Notes: a model not told the origin generated them from the letters alone. A stretch of DNA of 64,000 nucleotides from Arthrobacter sp. 18067 (GCF_902706295.1 NZ_CACSJJ010000001.1:248001-312000); one strand, 5' to 3'; counted from the first letter of the stretch, positions 28,643 to 37,985 are shown. Translations and numbers: made by a program.

Positions 28643-30033
28643 AGATCTCCGTGATCGGCTGCGGCTACCTCGGCGCAGTTCACGCCGCAACGCTCGCTTC
28701 CATGGGCCACACCGTGGCGGGTATCGACGTCGAATCCTCCAAGGTTGAACAGCTCAACAAGGCGATGGCACCGTTCCACGAACCCGGCTTGGACGAGCTC
28801 CTCAAGGATGGCCGCACCACGGGCCGCCTCGTGTTCACCACCGATTTCTCTGCTGCTGCGGATGCTCAGGTCCACTTCCTCTGCGTGGGCACCCCGCAGT
28901 CCAAGACCTCTGACACGGCCGACCTCTCCTACCTGATGGGCGCCACGAAGAGCCTCCTGCCGCACCTGGCCAAGGGCGCCGCCGTCGTAGGTAAATCGAC
29001 GGTGCCGGTTGGCACGGTGGAGACCCTCCGCGCGATCCTGGCCCGACGCTCGGACGTGCTGCTCGGCTGGAACCCCGAGTTCCTGCGCCAGGGCACCGCC
29101 GTCAAGGATTCGCTGGTTCCCGACCGGCTGGTTTACGGCGTCCCCGGCGGCAAGGGAGCCGCTGCCGGCGCCCCGGTCACCGCTGTGCTGGATGCCGTGT
29201 ACGAGCCGCTGATCTGCGCCGGTATCCCGCGCCTGGTCTGCAACTTCGCGACGGCGGAACTCATCAAGTCGGCGTCGAACGCGTTCCTTGCCACGAAGGT
29301 CAGCTTCATCAATGCGATGGCCGAGCTTTGCGACGCGTCGGGCGCTAACGTGAGCGAGCTCAGCGAGGCGATGGGCCTGGATCCGCGCATCGGCAACCGG
29401 TACCTGCACGCCGGGCTCGGGTTTGGTGGCGGCTGCCTGCCCAAGGACATCCGGTCGTTCCGGGCGCAGGCGCGCGAGTTGTCGGTGCCGTCGGTGGATG
29501 AGTGGATGGGCTTGGTTGATTCGGTGAACCTGGACCAGCGTTCCCGCGCCGTGGAGGTTGCCCGCGAGATGTGCCGAGGCTTCCTGTCCGGCCGCACGGT
29601 GACCATCCTCGGCGCAGCGTTCAAGCCCGACACCGACGACATCCGCGACTCACCCGCCCTGGACGTCGCCCAGCAACTCGCTGCGGCCGGCGCACACGTC
29701 ACCGTCACCGATCCAAAGGCCATCAACAACGCCTGGATCCGCTACCCGCAGATCCGCTTCGAAGCCTCCACCAAGCGCGCCCTCGAAGGCGCCGAACTGG
29801 TGCTGCTGCTGACGGAGTGGGACGAATACGTTTCGCTTTCGCCTACGGTTGTCGGGTCACTCGTACGACGCCGGATGGTGCTGGACGCTCGAAACGTCCT
29901 GGACGCTGAGGCCTGGCGGAGTGCGGGGTGGACGGTCCGCGGGTTGGGGACGGGGGCTTCGGTTGTGGCTGCCGAGCGCGGGGCTGGAGGAGCTGCGGTG
30001 CGTGCCGGCGGGAAGAAGCACGCGCGGGCGTAA
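28639..30033 (+). CDS. ugd: UDP-glucose 6-dehydrogenase
   Basis: Oxidises UDP-glucose to UDP-glucuronate with two NAD. The 464-residue protein starts with the Rossmann motif ISVIGCGYLGAVHAATLA. The middle domain has NAFLATKVSFINAMAELC, the catalytic cysteine is in GLGFGGGCLPKD, and the third domain has TILGAAFKPDTDDIRDSPAL. It is coupled to the glycosyltransferase by ATGA. A diverged piece of its 3' end recurs at 30943-31020, after the next gene. The last 35 residues are Ala/Gly/Arg-rich and not conserved. Confidence 0.92.
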   Translation: MKISVIGCGYLGAVHAATLASMGHTVAGIDVESSKVEQLNKAMAPFHEPGLDELLKDGRTTGRLVFTTDFSAAADAQVHFLCVGTPQSKTSDTADLSYLMGATKSLLPHLAKGAAVVGKSTVPVGTVETLRAILARRSDVLLGWNPEFLRQGTAVKDSLVPDRLVYGVPGGKGAAAGAPVTAVLDAVYEPLICAGIPRLVCNFATAELIKSASNAFLATKVSFINAMAELCDASGANVSELSEAMGLDPRIGNRYLHAGLGFGGGCLPKDIRSFRAQARELSVPSVDEWMGLVDSVNLDQRSRAVEVAREMCRGFLSGRTVTILGAAFKPDTDDIRDSPALDVAQQLAAAGAHVTVTDPKAINNAWIRYPQIRFEASTKRALEGAELVLLLTEWDEYVSLSPTVVGSLVRRRMVLDARNVLDAEAWRSAGWTVRGLGTGASVVAAERGAGGAAVRAGGKKHARA

Positions 30034-30172
30034 GCCCAAAGGTATTGGCGTGCCACCTGTAATGTGAGCGGCACGCTAAGTCATAGATAACTTTCCCTCC
30101 CCTTGCCATTCCGCCGAATGTTATGGTCACGGGACGCGCCATCGCATCGGCGCATCTACAAGGGGGCAATAA

Positions 30173-30892
30173 GTGAAAAAGGGTTCCATTCGCACGGCCA
30201 AAAACCGGCATTTGCCAGGCAAGTCTTCCTGGGCTCAACGCAGGAAGGCTTTGGGACTGGTGGCAATCACGTCGCTGCTGGCTATGACCACAGCCTGCGG
30301 TCAGGGGGCGACGACAAACGCCAGCTCGGTGAACAGCACAACGGCAACACCTTCTGCGACACCGTCGCCGACACCCAGCAAGGTCGCTGGGACGGCTTGT
30401 ACAACTGAGAAGGCGACTCAGGCTTCCTCTGGTGAGACGTATGTGTGTGCGGTCGACAGGGCGGGGAAATTGACGTGGTTGGAGTCAGCGACCGCGAAGA
30501 AACTATCCGACGAACGAGCTGCGGAAGCGGCTGCCAAAGCTGCGGTCGAAAAGGCGGCAGCAGACAAAGCAGCCGCGGATAAGGCAGCTGCTGACAAAGC
30601 TGCAGCCGATCAGGCAGCGGCGGCTCAAGCCGCAGCAGACAAGGCCACCGCTGACAAAGCAGCTGCGGACGCCGCGGCTGCCGCGTTGGTTCCCAAGCCT
30701 GTTCCGGCCGCGCCGCAGGCACAGAGTAACTGCGATCCGAACTACTCGGGTTGTGTTCCCGTCGCATCCGACGTCGATTGCGCCGGAGGCAGTGGCAACG
30801 GTCCGGCATATGTGAGGGGACCAGTAACAGTTATTGGATCCGACATTTACGGTCTGGACAGCGACAAAGACGGAGTCGGCTGCGAGAAGTAG
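30173..30892 (+). CDS. Excalibur-domain lipoprotein-like secreted protein
   Basis: A 239-residue protein with a positively charged N-terminus, a hydrophobic segment and a cysteine at about residue 42 (LLAMTTACGQ, a weak lipobox because position -3 is Thr). An acidic/basic alanine repeat (AAADKAAADKAAADKA-type, residues about 115-165) forms a helical spacer. The C-terminal Excalibur motif has the calcium-binding form DSDKDGVGCE. The GTG at 30173 follows AGGGGGCAATAA. It is inserted between ugd and a decayed ugd 3' end, which suggests gain by recombination. Function is unknown; Excalibur domains are found on Gram-positive surface proteins. Confidence 0.75.
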   Translation: MKKGSIRTAKNRHLPGKSSWAQRRKALGLVAITSLLAMTTACGQGATTNASSVNSTTATPSATPSPTPSKVAGTACTTEKATQASSGETYVCAVDRAGKLTWLESATAKKLSDERAAEAAAKAAVEKAAADKAAADKAAADKAAADQAAAAQAAADKATADKAAADAAAAALVPKPVPAAPQAQSNCDPNYSGCVPVASDVDCAGGSGNGPAYVRGPVTVIGSDIYGLDSDKDGVGCEK

Positions 30893-30942
30893 TAGTCGTG
30901 GAGGGCGACCGCGGCCGACAAGCTGCGGTCGCTCCCACCGAG

Positions 30943-31020
30943 TTTGCGTGCTGGCTTTCGGTTGCGGCGTCCCTCGTACGACGTTGGATGGTGCTGGACG
31001 CACGGGCGGAAGCCCAATTT
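30943..31020 (+). pseudogene. Remnant of a ugd 3' end
   Basis: The 28 nt at 30974-31001 match ugd positions 29861-29888 at 26 of 28 bases (TCGTACGACG, then GGATGGTGCTGGACGC). The flanks continue the likeness: CACGGGCGGAAGCCCAA here, CGCGCGGGCGTAAGCCCAA at the ugd end. The piece between is deleted. It has no open frame of its own. Confidence 0.6.
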
Positions 31021-31034
31021 GCTTTACTAGGGCC

Positions 31035-31793
31035 ATGGAAGAGTCTGGGACAAATGACCGAGTCCTGCGGGTGGATGGTCTGGTCAACGCGCGCGATCTC
31101 GGTGGCTTGGAGCGCGCAGACGGAACTCTGACTCCCCACGGGGTGTTTTTCCGGAGCGACAACGTGGACCGGATCAGCACCGACGGGTGGCAGCAAGTGT
31201 ACGAGGCCGGGATCCGCACCGTCGTCGATCTTCGCCAACCGGGTGAACGTGAAGGTGACACCCAGACTCGTCCAGCCTGGCTCACCACCATCAACGTGGA
31301 TCTCGATGGTCTTGAGAACACGGAGTTCTGGGCCGACTACTGGGACAACGGTTTGGTGGGCACCGCACTGTACTTCCTGCCGCACATCACCGAGATGCCC
31401 GAACGAGCCGGAGCTGCAATCTCCTCCATCGTCAACGCTCCACCGGGTGGCGTCCTATTTCATTGCATGGGCGGACGGGACAGGACAGGCATTATCGCCA
31501 TGCTTCTGCTTTCGGCCGTGAACGCCACTTCTGAGGAAATCGTTGATTACTACCTGGAAACCGTCAGGCTGGGCGATCTCCGAGCGGCGAGCAGCAACAG
31601 AAATAATGCCGAGTCCCTACTCAACGAACTTTGCGAGCGCCACGGCACCACCACCGAAGGCGCCTTCCGAACGGCTTTGGCCGGGTTCGACCTGCGTGGC
31701 TTCATCAAGGCAGCGGATCTCCCCGAAAGTGACCGCGCTGCTCTCAGCACTTGGCGCGGCAGCGTCCCAGAGAGTCAGTCGATGCGGCTCTGA
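31035..31793 (+). CDS. Tyrosine-protein phosphatase (Tyr_phosphatase3 / IphP-like)
   Basis: A 252-residue protein. The phosphatase loop is VLFHCMGGRDRTGIIAMLLL (HC-x5-R-T). The N-terminal VNARDLGGLERADG and TVVDLRQPGER are typical of this family, named after the IphP/MptpB type enzymes. It is likely cytoplasmic and removes phosphate from tyrosine or inositides. The ATG at 31035 begins the domain. The last 19 bp overlap the end of the convergent pRiA4b-like gene. Confidence 0.85.
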   Translation: MEESGTNDRVLRVDGLVNARDLGGLERADGTLTPHGVFFRSDNVDRISTDGWQQVYEAGIRTVVDLRQPGEREGDTQTRPAWLTTINVDLDGLENTEFWADYWDNGLVGTALYFLPHITEMPERAGAAISSIVNAPPGGVLFHCMGGRDRTGIIAMLLLSAVNATSEEIVDYYLETVRLGDLRAASSNRNNAESLLNELCERHGTTTEGAFRTALAGFDLRGFIKAADLPESDRAALSTWRGSVPESQSMRL

Positions 31794-33025
31794 ACATCGA
31801 GGAGGAACTTGACTCCGGCCTCGGACAGCTTCTCGTCGAGTCGACGCCAGCTTGGGTCTTCCCACAACTCCAGCCGGTGCAGGCTCCCAGTGACCTCGTA
31901 GTAGAGGTCGCTCGCCCAAGACAGGGGAATCTCGCCGCCGGTTCTGGTTCTCAACCCACCGTGGTGAAGCGCAGCCTGGATCACCTGATCCCTAAGCCCG
32001 TAGGGTGGCTCGTCCCCGGTTAGCTCCCAATGGATGAACAGCGGCGTTGCGATGCGCTCCGCGTCGCTGTCTGGGTTCGCCAACTCATTTGCCAGGAAAT
32101 CCCACAGGGCTTCGGGGTCCCCGGCCAGTTTCCGTCCCCTGGGCGTCAGAAGGAGTTTGTCCTTGAGCTTCCGCAGAAGCTTCCACCCCTGCAACTGTTC
32201 CCGAAGATTCAGGATTGGCGGAGTGCTCACCTCCACCCGTCCAGCCGAGATCCATTCATCGTCCCAGCCAAGCTCGGTCATGGCGCGCTTCACGAAGGCG
32301 GGCTTCAAGTACCCGGCAGAGGTCAAAGGTAAGCCGTCCAGCTGGGCCTCCTTAAGGAACCACCGGATCGGACCCAGAACGGCTTCGTAGTCCGCAGCCG
32401 TCACCTCACCTGGCCAGAACCGCTGCGCCAAGCTGCGAAGCTGCCCGTTGATTGCCACCAGATCAAAAGCGGCCGGATCGAACTTGGAGACGGGCTCCTG
32501 CGTCACGAACTCAAGCCATTCAACAGCTTCCCTGTGCTCAGGATGCTTGCGGTTGCCCACCACAGCCACCACGTTGGCGTATCCACCGACTCCCCCGGAA
32601 TCCTCAATGGGACCCCTCATCGCTCCGTCGAGGCAGGCGATCGTGTTCTCATGCAGCTCAGCGGGACCCACAACCTCGATCTCGTGCGTCCAGCTGTCAC
32701 CGAAGTCGTACTCGTAGAGGAGGTCTGAAAGACCTGGTGTCTGAACGTCGAACAGCTCCAGCAGCCGCACGGCAGCTGGGCTTTCGGCACCCTCGGGACC
32801 ATCGCCGTCGTCGACGTCCATGAAGATGCGCTTCTTGCCTGAGCTGTCTTTGCCGGCGACGGCGTACAAATGCGAGTTCTTCCACCCGAAGGCGCACTGG
32901 ATGGCGCCGTGCAGCTCGGCAACAGTAGCACTCTCCGGAATGACGAGCTGCCGCCAGATCAGTGGCTCTGTCTCACCGATGGAAATGCGCAGTTCGACGG
33001 CGGGAACGGTGGTGGGTGACTCCAT
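31775..33025 (-). CDS. Plasmid pRiA4b ORF-3-family protein
   Basis: A 416-residue cytoplasmic protein. The N-terminal 180 residues match the pRiA4b ORF-3-like domain: ELRISIGETEPLIWRQLVIP, LHGAIQCAFGWKNSHLYAV, LLYEYDFGDSWTHEIEV and the late KHPEHREAVEWLE. The C-terminal 230 residues are helical and I do not recognise them. The family is widespread with unknown function. Its stop overlaps the phosphatase stop region. Three CTAGGTG sites lie 165-260 bp upstream of its start. Confidence 0.82.
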   Translation of the reverse strand: MESPTTVPAVELRISIGETEPLIWRQLVIPESATVAELHGAIQCAFGWKNSHLYAVAGKDSSGKKRIFMDVDDGDGPEGAESPAAVRLLELFDVQTPGLSDLLYEYDFGDSWTHEIEVVGPAELHENTIACLDGAMRGPIEDSGGVGGYANVVAVVGNRKHPEHREAVEWLEFVTQEPVSKFDPAAFDLVAINGQLRSLAQRFWPGEVTAADYEAVLGPIRWFLKEAQLDGLPLTSAGYLKPAFVKRAMTELGWDDEWISAGRVEVSTPPILNLREQLQGWKLLRKLKDKLLLTPRGRKLAGDPEALWDFLANELANPDSDAERIATPLFIHWELTGDEPPYGLRDQVIQAALHHGGLRTRTGGEIPLSWASDLYYEVTGSLHRLELWEDPSWRRLDEKLSEAGVKFLLDVQSRID

Positions 33026-33192
33026 ATCAGCAATTCTGCCAGTGCAGGCCGACGGCTACCGCTTTGCAGGGGGTGAACCAACCAGAACAAGGACTTGCCA
33101 GTGATCACGCACTTCTACCCAGTAGCCCTTCGCATCATCACCACCACGTTGCTCGCCGTGATCTGATCTGTTGCCGCTCGACGGCGGGCCAG

Positions 33193-33288
33193 CACCTAGG
33201 CGCTGCCGCTCACCACTCATCTTCGCCTTTCGCGGCCCCTATTTCATGAGCGTGCAGCACCTAGTGGCCGAATCCGAACACCTAGTGC
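33193..33288 (-). promoter_or_regulatory. CTAGGTG motif array upstream of the pRiA4b-like gene
   Basis: Three sites read on the minus strand: CACTAGGTG at 33279-33287 and 33258-33266, 21 bp apart, and CCTAGGTG at 33193-33200, 65 bp from the middle site. The 33026-33434 gap holds no other recognisable feature. See the related arrays at 37394 and 59002. Confidence 0.5.
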
Positions 33289-33434
33289 CCGAAACCCGGC
33301 CATAGTCTCTTTGTGTGCCTCCGGGGCGGGTATCCCGGTGTCCGGCGGGAGCCCCACCCGCTCCTGGCGTAGGAGGCACTACAGCGCGGCCCCACCTGCC
33401 TACCCCCTGGTGGGGTCGCGCCCAGCCGGAAGCG

Positions 33435-34685
33435 TCAGCGTCGCCGCAAAAGCACCAGACGGAACGCGACGCCCACGCCAAACATCAGCACACCCAGTCC
33501 AACAGAAACCGGCGGCAGCGTCGCGACGAGCACCACACATGCCAGTGCACCGGCCACCTGCAGGAACTTCGGGTACCGACGGTCTTCCGCCGGCTGGGTG
33601 TACGCGGCGACGTTCGCGACCAAGTAGTAGAGCAGAACGCCGAACGATGAGAAGCCAATTGCCCCGCGAAGATCGGCCACTGCGACGATCAGGCAGATGA
33701 CGACGGCGAGAGTGACTTCCGCCCTGTGGGGAACCTTGTACTTCGAATGCACGGCAGAGAGCCAGTGCGGCAGGTCGTGCTCCCGGGCCATGGCCAGGGT
33801 GGTCCTGCCGAGCCCCGCCACGAGGGCCAGCAGCGCACCCAGCGAGGCAACGGCAGCGCCCACGCGAACCACCGGCGCTGCCCATGCAAGAGTCCCTGCA
33901 CTAACAGCATCGGCCAGCGGTGTCGGGGTAGCAGCCACACCTTGGGGACCAAGCGCCGCAAGCAACGTCACTGCAAGGACGGCGTAAATGATGATCGTGA
34001 TTCCAAGGGCGATACTGATAGCCCGCGGAATGGTGCGCTTGGGCTCACGTACTTCCTCGCCCATGGTCGCGATCCTTGCGTACCCGGCGAACGCGAAGAA
34101 CAGCAGCCCCGCCGACTGCAGGATGCCGTACCAGCCGTGAGCCAGCAGCCCCTCCCCCACAAAGTCCCCGAAGTCGGGACCCGAACCACCCCACACGGCA
34201 GCAACGGCAATTGCCAAGGCAAGCAGTACGGCGAGCACCAGCACACGGGTCAGTCCCGCTGTGCGTGTGACCCCGTGATAGTTCACGGCCGTCAGAAATA
34301 CGACGGCGGCAATTGCCACCGGGCGCTCCCAACCTTGCGGGGCGGCATAGGCAGCGAAGGTCATCGCCATTGCTGCGGCGCTGGCCGTTTTGCCGATGAC
34401 GAAGCCCCACCCGGCCAGGAAACCTGGCCAAGGTCCGAGCCGTTCTCTTCCGTAGATGTAGGTACCGCCAGAGGTTGGATATGCCGCTGCCAGCTGGGCG
34501 GACGACGTGGCGTTACAGAAGGCCACGAAAGCGGCAACGACCAACCCAATCAGCAACCCCGACCCCGCGGCGGCTGCGGCCGGGGTGAAGGCAGCGAACA
34601 CACCCGCACCGATCATCGAGCCGAGGCCTATGAGTGAAGCGTCAAAGGTGCCTAGTCGGCGGGCCAAAGCCGGGGAGTTGCTCAC
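33435..34685 (-). CDS. APC-family amino acid permease
   Basis: A 416-residue membrane protein with about 11-12 hydrophobic segments. The N-terminal LGTFDASLIGLGSMIGAGVF is the unwound first helix of the APC superfamily, followed by SAQLAAAYPTSGGTYIYGRE and LLFFAFAGYARIATMGEEVR. It is related to cationic-amino-acid/ethanolamine-type transporters; the substrate is unknown. The GTG at 34685 follows GAAGGG. It lies 79 bp after the stop of the LuxR regulator on the same strand, so it may be cotranscribed. Confidence 0.88.
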   Translation of the reverse strand: MSNSPALARRLGTFDASLIGLGSMIGAGVFAAFTPAAAAAGSGLLIGLVVAAFVAFCNATSSAQLAAAYPTSGGTYIYGRERLGPWPGFLAGWGFVIGKTASAAAMAMTFAAYAAPQGWERPVAIAAVVFLTAVNYHGVTRTAGLTRVLVLAVLLALAIAVAAVWGGSGPDFGDFVGEGLLAHGWYGILQSAGLLFFAFAGYARIATMGEEVREPKRTIPRAISIALGITIIIYAVLAVTLLAALGPQGVAATPTPLADAVSAGTLAWAAPVVRVGAAVASLGALLALVAGLGRTTLAMAREHDLPHWLSAVHSKYKVPHRAEVTLAVVICLIVAVADLRGAIGFSSFGVLLYYLVANVAAYTQPAEDRRYPKFLQVAGALACVVLVATLPPVSVGLGVLMFGVGVAFRLVLLRRR

Positions 34686-34764
34686 AGAAACCCTTCACGC
34701 GGATGAACCGGGCTCAGAGTGGGCGTCAGAGACCGGGATTGGAGTGGTTTCAGCCTATCTCCGG

Positions 34765-37359
34765 TCAGCGAGGCGGGAGTGAATTCCCGACGAGCATGAA
34801 GAGACTGTTGCGGGACGTTGCTCCTGTCTTCCTGAGCGCGTTGGAAATGTGGTTCTCCACCGTCCTCGCGCTGATGCCCAGGTGTTCGGCGATCTCCACA
34901 TTGCTGCGGTGCCCTGCCAGAACAGCGACTTCGATCTCCCGTTCAGTCAGCGGAGTGGTCCTGAAGGAATTGAACGAAAGTTGTTCGTTGGCCGACGGGA
35001 ACCTGACAGCGAACATGGACGATGCCTGGGCCATGGCGTCAGCAGCGGCAGCGTCCCCCTCAATCACATGCCTTTTGAGCGCACCCCTGAGGAGCATGCC
35101 CACCTGGTACGTGTCCCCGTCGGCTTCGTAGTGCTTCAGGAGCAATCCCAGCAGCTTGTGATCGCCTTCAACAACCGCCGCGGCAATGGCAATGAGTTGA
35201 TCATGAACCTTCACCTCACTCTCACGCAGGATCTTCTGCAACAGCTCCAACACGGGGCGTCCAGGACACAGGCAGGTGCAGAGAAGCGCCGTCATCATGG
35301 CTTCCAGGACGTACCCGGTCTTCAACTGTCGTCTGATGAGTTTCGCAGCCTTGCGGTCGAACGTTGAGGGTTGCGTGTTGTTGTGGGCGATCAGCTCATA
35401 GGCGCCCTTGCCGATGCCAGGTAACGGCCCGACGTCGGGGACTTCTGTCCGCGCTTGGGCAGCAATGGAAAGCGCAGGAGAGATAGCCGTGGTCGCGTGC
35501 CTGAGGCCAGCGAGTCGCAGCATGGCGTCGTAGAGGGAGTCGACAACGAAGCCCGGACGGCCCATCGCAAAAACACTGCTCATGAGGTACTCCGCTTCTT
35601 CGAAATGTCCGCGATAGAGCAGCGCGTGTGCCGCGATGTAGCTGCTGGTGACCACGCCGAACTGGTCCAGGTTCTTTCGGGCCTCGGATCGCCAATCCAA
35701 GGCGAAGACCAAGGATTCCTCCACCCGGCCGGCCGCGAATAGCGCGAAGCCTCGAATGAAGGGGCGGAGATGGGCGAAGGCGTCGTCGTGGCCCTCGCCG
35801 TCGATGGCTTCAAGCGCCGCGGCCGGCCGGAAGCGATAGAGCTCCAACAGCCCACGGACCAGACGCCCCATTCCCGATGCCTGTTCGTCAGAAGTCCCCT
35901 GCCCAGGGCCTGTATCCGGCGGAACTCGGCCATGGGAAGCGCTGAGGAACCGAATGGCGTCCTCGGTCTCTGCCGTCAGGGGCGGGTTGTCCTTTGCAAA
36001 CCGTTGAAGCAATTCGACGGCGACTCCCGGCCCCTGCCATGTATGGATCGCAAGCATGGCCTCCGTAATGATGACGAAGAGGACGTCCCTGGGATCGGCG
36101 TCGAGCGTTGTCGTTTCCCGACAGACGCGGGTGGCGCGTTCAACGTCCACGGACGCGCCCCAATAGATTCGCAGAAGAGCCGCAGCATTAGCCGCCGACT
36201 TGTTGGCTTCCCAACGTTCGAAGCGGATTCGTTCCCGGTCTGCATTGTGGTCGTGAAAGTGACGTGCGGTGACGGCATCGTCATCGCCCTTTTCCAGCCG
36301 CAGTGTAGACAGAACACGGGCCAAGCAGTCGACCGTACTGCGGTTCTCTTGCGCCGTCCCCGGAACAGCCTCAAGCACGCCAGCGATCTTGCTTCGCAGC
36401 AGTTTCCGATCCGTGAGTTTCTTGTTCCCACGGAAGTAGTCTGCGATGACAGGCGGGCTGATGGCGGCAATGGAGCCATTGTGATGATCCGCCAGGACGG
36501 TCAGGAATCCCCTGCGTTCCAGGCCTTCCAAGGCATCCGAGGGGATGACCTTTTGCAGGACGTCCACACGGGCCGTGCCGAGAATCGCCATGGTGTGCAA
36601 GGCCGTGAACTCATCGGCGTTGAGCTCCGCCAGTAGCGCTTCAAGAGTGCCGCGCAGGTGCTCGTTCCAAAGCGTGTTTGCAACCATGCCCCATTGATTG
36701 TCCTTCATGACCAGGAGGTTGCTCAGCGCAGCCGTCTCCGCGATCCGCACGATCAGACGGGGGCTGCCGGCGGACTTGGTGAGGATTCGGGCGGTCGTGT
36801 CTGCGTCAGCCGGGGCGCCCAGAACCTGGGCGATGAGCATGTGAACCTGCTCGTAGTGGAGGGGATCCAGTTGCAGGTGCGCCTCGCGACCGTTATTGAG
36901 GACTGCCAACTGGCTTCTGGAAAACGCCCACGTCTCAGGAGCGGTCGCTACCATCGGGCAATCTGATCGCCGCCTCACGGCCTCCAGGACTGCCAGCGAC
37001 TCGTTGTCCACGAGGTGGAGATCGTCGACGACGAGCAGGTGCTTCCCTGGCTTGGCGAGCTGGCCCGAGAACACGTCAGCCATATCGAAGACGCCACTGC
37101 GGCCCGGCCTCATTTCGAGCCCGAGCCCCTTTATGGCCGAGTACGGAATGGTGCGGTGCGTGCGCAGACCGCTGATGAAATGCACGTCCACTCCGGTCTT
37201 CTCCAGGCTTCCCATGACGGCGCGAACCACCGTCGTCTTGCCGCTCCCCGGTGCGCCGACAACCCGCACCCCGATACCGCGCGCAACGAAGTCGAGGATT
37301 CGCTGAACCTCAGAATCGAACACTCGACCCAACCTTCTGTTTCCGTGGACGCCCGACAT
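34765..37359 (-). CDS. Large ATPase-type LuxR transcriptional regulator (LAL/MalT-like)
   Basis: About 864 residues. The N-terminus has a P-loop NTPase with Walker A VVGAPGSGKTTVVRAV and Walker B KHLLVVDDLHLVDNES. A long helical middle (about 250-790) resembles TPR-like sensor regions. The C-terminal LuxR HTH (about 795-850) shows PLTEREIEVAVLAGHRSNVE, then IAEHLGISARTVENHISNAL. MalT, the best known relative, oligomerises with ATP on arrays of short direct repeats. Four CTAGGTG-type sites at 21-bp multiples lie just upstream of this gene, which suggests autoregulation. The ATG at 37359 is used; a GTG three codons earlier is possible. Confidence 0.9.
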   Translation of the reverse strand: MSGVHGNRRLGRVFDSEVQRILDFVARGIGVRVVGAPGSGKTTVVRAVMGSLEKTGVDVHFISGLRTHRTIPYSAIKGLGLEMRPGRSGVFDMADVFSGQLAKPGKHLLVVDDLHLVDNESLAVLEAVRRRSDCPMVATAPETWAFSRSQLAVLNNGREAHLQLDPLHYEQVHMLIAQVLGAPADADTTARILTKSAGSPRLIVRIAETAALSNLLVMKDNQWGMVANTLWNEHLRGTLEALLAELNADEFTALHTMAILGTARVDVLQKVIPSDALEGLERRGFLTVLADHHNGSIAAISPPVIADYFRGNKKLTDRKLLRSKIAGVLEAVPGTAQENRSTVDCLARVLSTLRLEKGDDDAVTARHFHDHNADRERIRFERWEANKSAANAAALLRIYWGASVDVERATRVCRETTTLDADPRDVLFVIITEAMLAIHTWQGPGVAVELLQRFAKDNPPLTAETEDAIRFLSASHGRVPPDTGPGQGTSDEQASGMGRLVRGLLELYRFRPAAALEAIDGEGHDDAFAHLRPFIRGFALFAAGRVEESLVFALDWRSEARKNLDQFGVVTSSYIAAHALLYRGHFEEAEYLMSSVFAMGRPGFVVDSLYDAMLRLAGLRHATTAISPALSIAAQARTEVPDVGPLPGIGKGAYELIAHNNTQPSTFDRKAAKLIRRQLKTGYVLEAMMTALLCTCLCPGRPVLELLQKILRESEVKVHDQLIAIAAAVVEGDHKLLGLLLKHYEADGDTYQVGMLLRGALKRHVIEGDAAAADAMAQASSMFAVRFPSANEQLSFNSFRTTPLTEREIEVAVLAGHRSNVEIAEHLGISARTVENHISNALRKTGATSRNSLFMLVGNSLPPR

Positions 37360-37393
37360 GCGGCTCACTTCGCAGGCTAGATCTTGGAAAGGG

Positions 37394-37491
37394 CACTAGG
37401 TGGCAAAACGGCCTTGCACAGGCCGATCTCGAGCCATCTAGGTGGTGATTTGGGCAAAAGTAGGTGCTCCGGGCGGACGTCTAGGTGGTGA
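37394..37491 (+). promoter_or_regulatory. CTAGGTG motif array upstream of the LuxR regulator gene
   Basis: CTAGGTG occurs at 37396, 37438 and 37481, with a one-mismatch copy (GTAGGTG) at 37460: spacings 42, 22 and 21 bp. Two of them share the longer CTAGGTGGTGA. The sites lie 35-135 bp before the LuxR start and read away from it. A palindrome GAATTACA-TGGG-TGTAATTC at 37576-37595 is nearby. No other feature is seen in 37369-37660. Confidence 0.6.
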
Positions 37492-37665
37492 GGCGGTTCG
37501 AAGATCTGGCGGTTCATAGGGTGCTCCCTCAGCTCTGTGGGTGGATTACGTTCCACGCTACTGACGGCCAAGGCTGAATTACATGGGTGTAATTCACTAT
37601 GTGGATATATGTTCTATCCATGAATTGAGCGATAGCACATATCTTCTAACTGTGGGCAGACAAAA

Positions 37666-37696
37666 AAGCAGGGCCGGTCAGTGACCGGCCCTGCTT
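37666..37696 (-). terminator. Rho-independent terminator of the cold-shock gene
   Basis: A 13-bp stem (GCAGGGCCGGTCA with TGACCGGCCCTGC) is followed on the minus strand by TTTTTT, 17 bp after the cold-shock stop. Confidence 0.9.
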
Positions 37697-37712
37697 CTTA
37701 GTTATCCGAAGA

Positions 37713-37916
37713 CTAGATAGCCTGGATGTTTACTGCCTGGGGACCCTTGGGGCCCTGCTCGACGTCGAAGGAAACCTTCTGGTTCTCTTCGAGGGAGCGG
37801 TAGCCCGAGGAGTTGATCGCAGAGTAGTGAGCGAAAACGTCCTGGCTGCCATCTTCAGGAGAGATGAAGCCGAAGCCCTTTTCGGAGTTGAACCATTTTA
37901 CGGTACCTGTAGCCAT
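37713..37916 (-). CDS. cspA: Cold-shock protein, CspA family
   Basis: A 67-residue single cold-shock domain that binds single-stranded nucleic acid. RNP1 (KGFGFI) and RNP2 (VFAHY) are intact. It starts [20 protein letters not shown] and ends VNIQAI as usual. The gene has a long structured leader (see 37922-37985) and its own strong terminator, so it is a single-gene transcript. Confidence 0.96.
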   Translation of the reverse strand: MATGTVKWFNSEKGFGFISPEDGSQDVFAHYSAINSSGYRSLEENQKVSFDVEQGPKGPQAVNIQAI

Positions 37917-37921
37917 TTTTT

Positions 37922-37985
37922 CAGTCCTTACTGAAGGTGGAGATTCTCCCGACTTTCGGGTCTCCGGTGTGGGGTGTTCTCCACC
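37922..37985 (-). promoter_or_regulatory. Structured 5' leader of the cold-shock mRNA
   Basis: In the mRNA sense, GGTGGAGA (37985-37978) pairs with TCTCCACC (37943-37936) around an inner hairpin CCCGA-AAG-TCGGG (37960-37948). A short CAGT-AAGG-ACTG hairpin then encloses the AAGG part of the ribosome site 6-17 nt before the ATG. Folding of this kind could tune translation with temperature. Confidence 0.5.

Noticed and set aside
30048..30076. 7-bp stem GCGTGCC/GGCACGC after ugd
   Set aside because: Long loop and no T-run; too weak to call a terminator.
33101..33166. 21-codon frame with GTG start and AAGGA upstream (hydrophobic peptide)
   Set aside because: Too short to support without conservation; it has no terminator or partner gene, so it is not listed as a gene.
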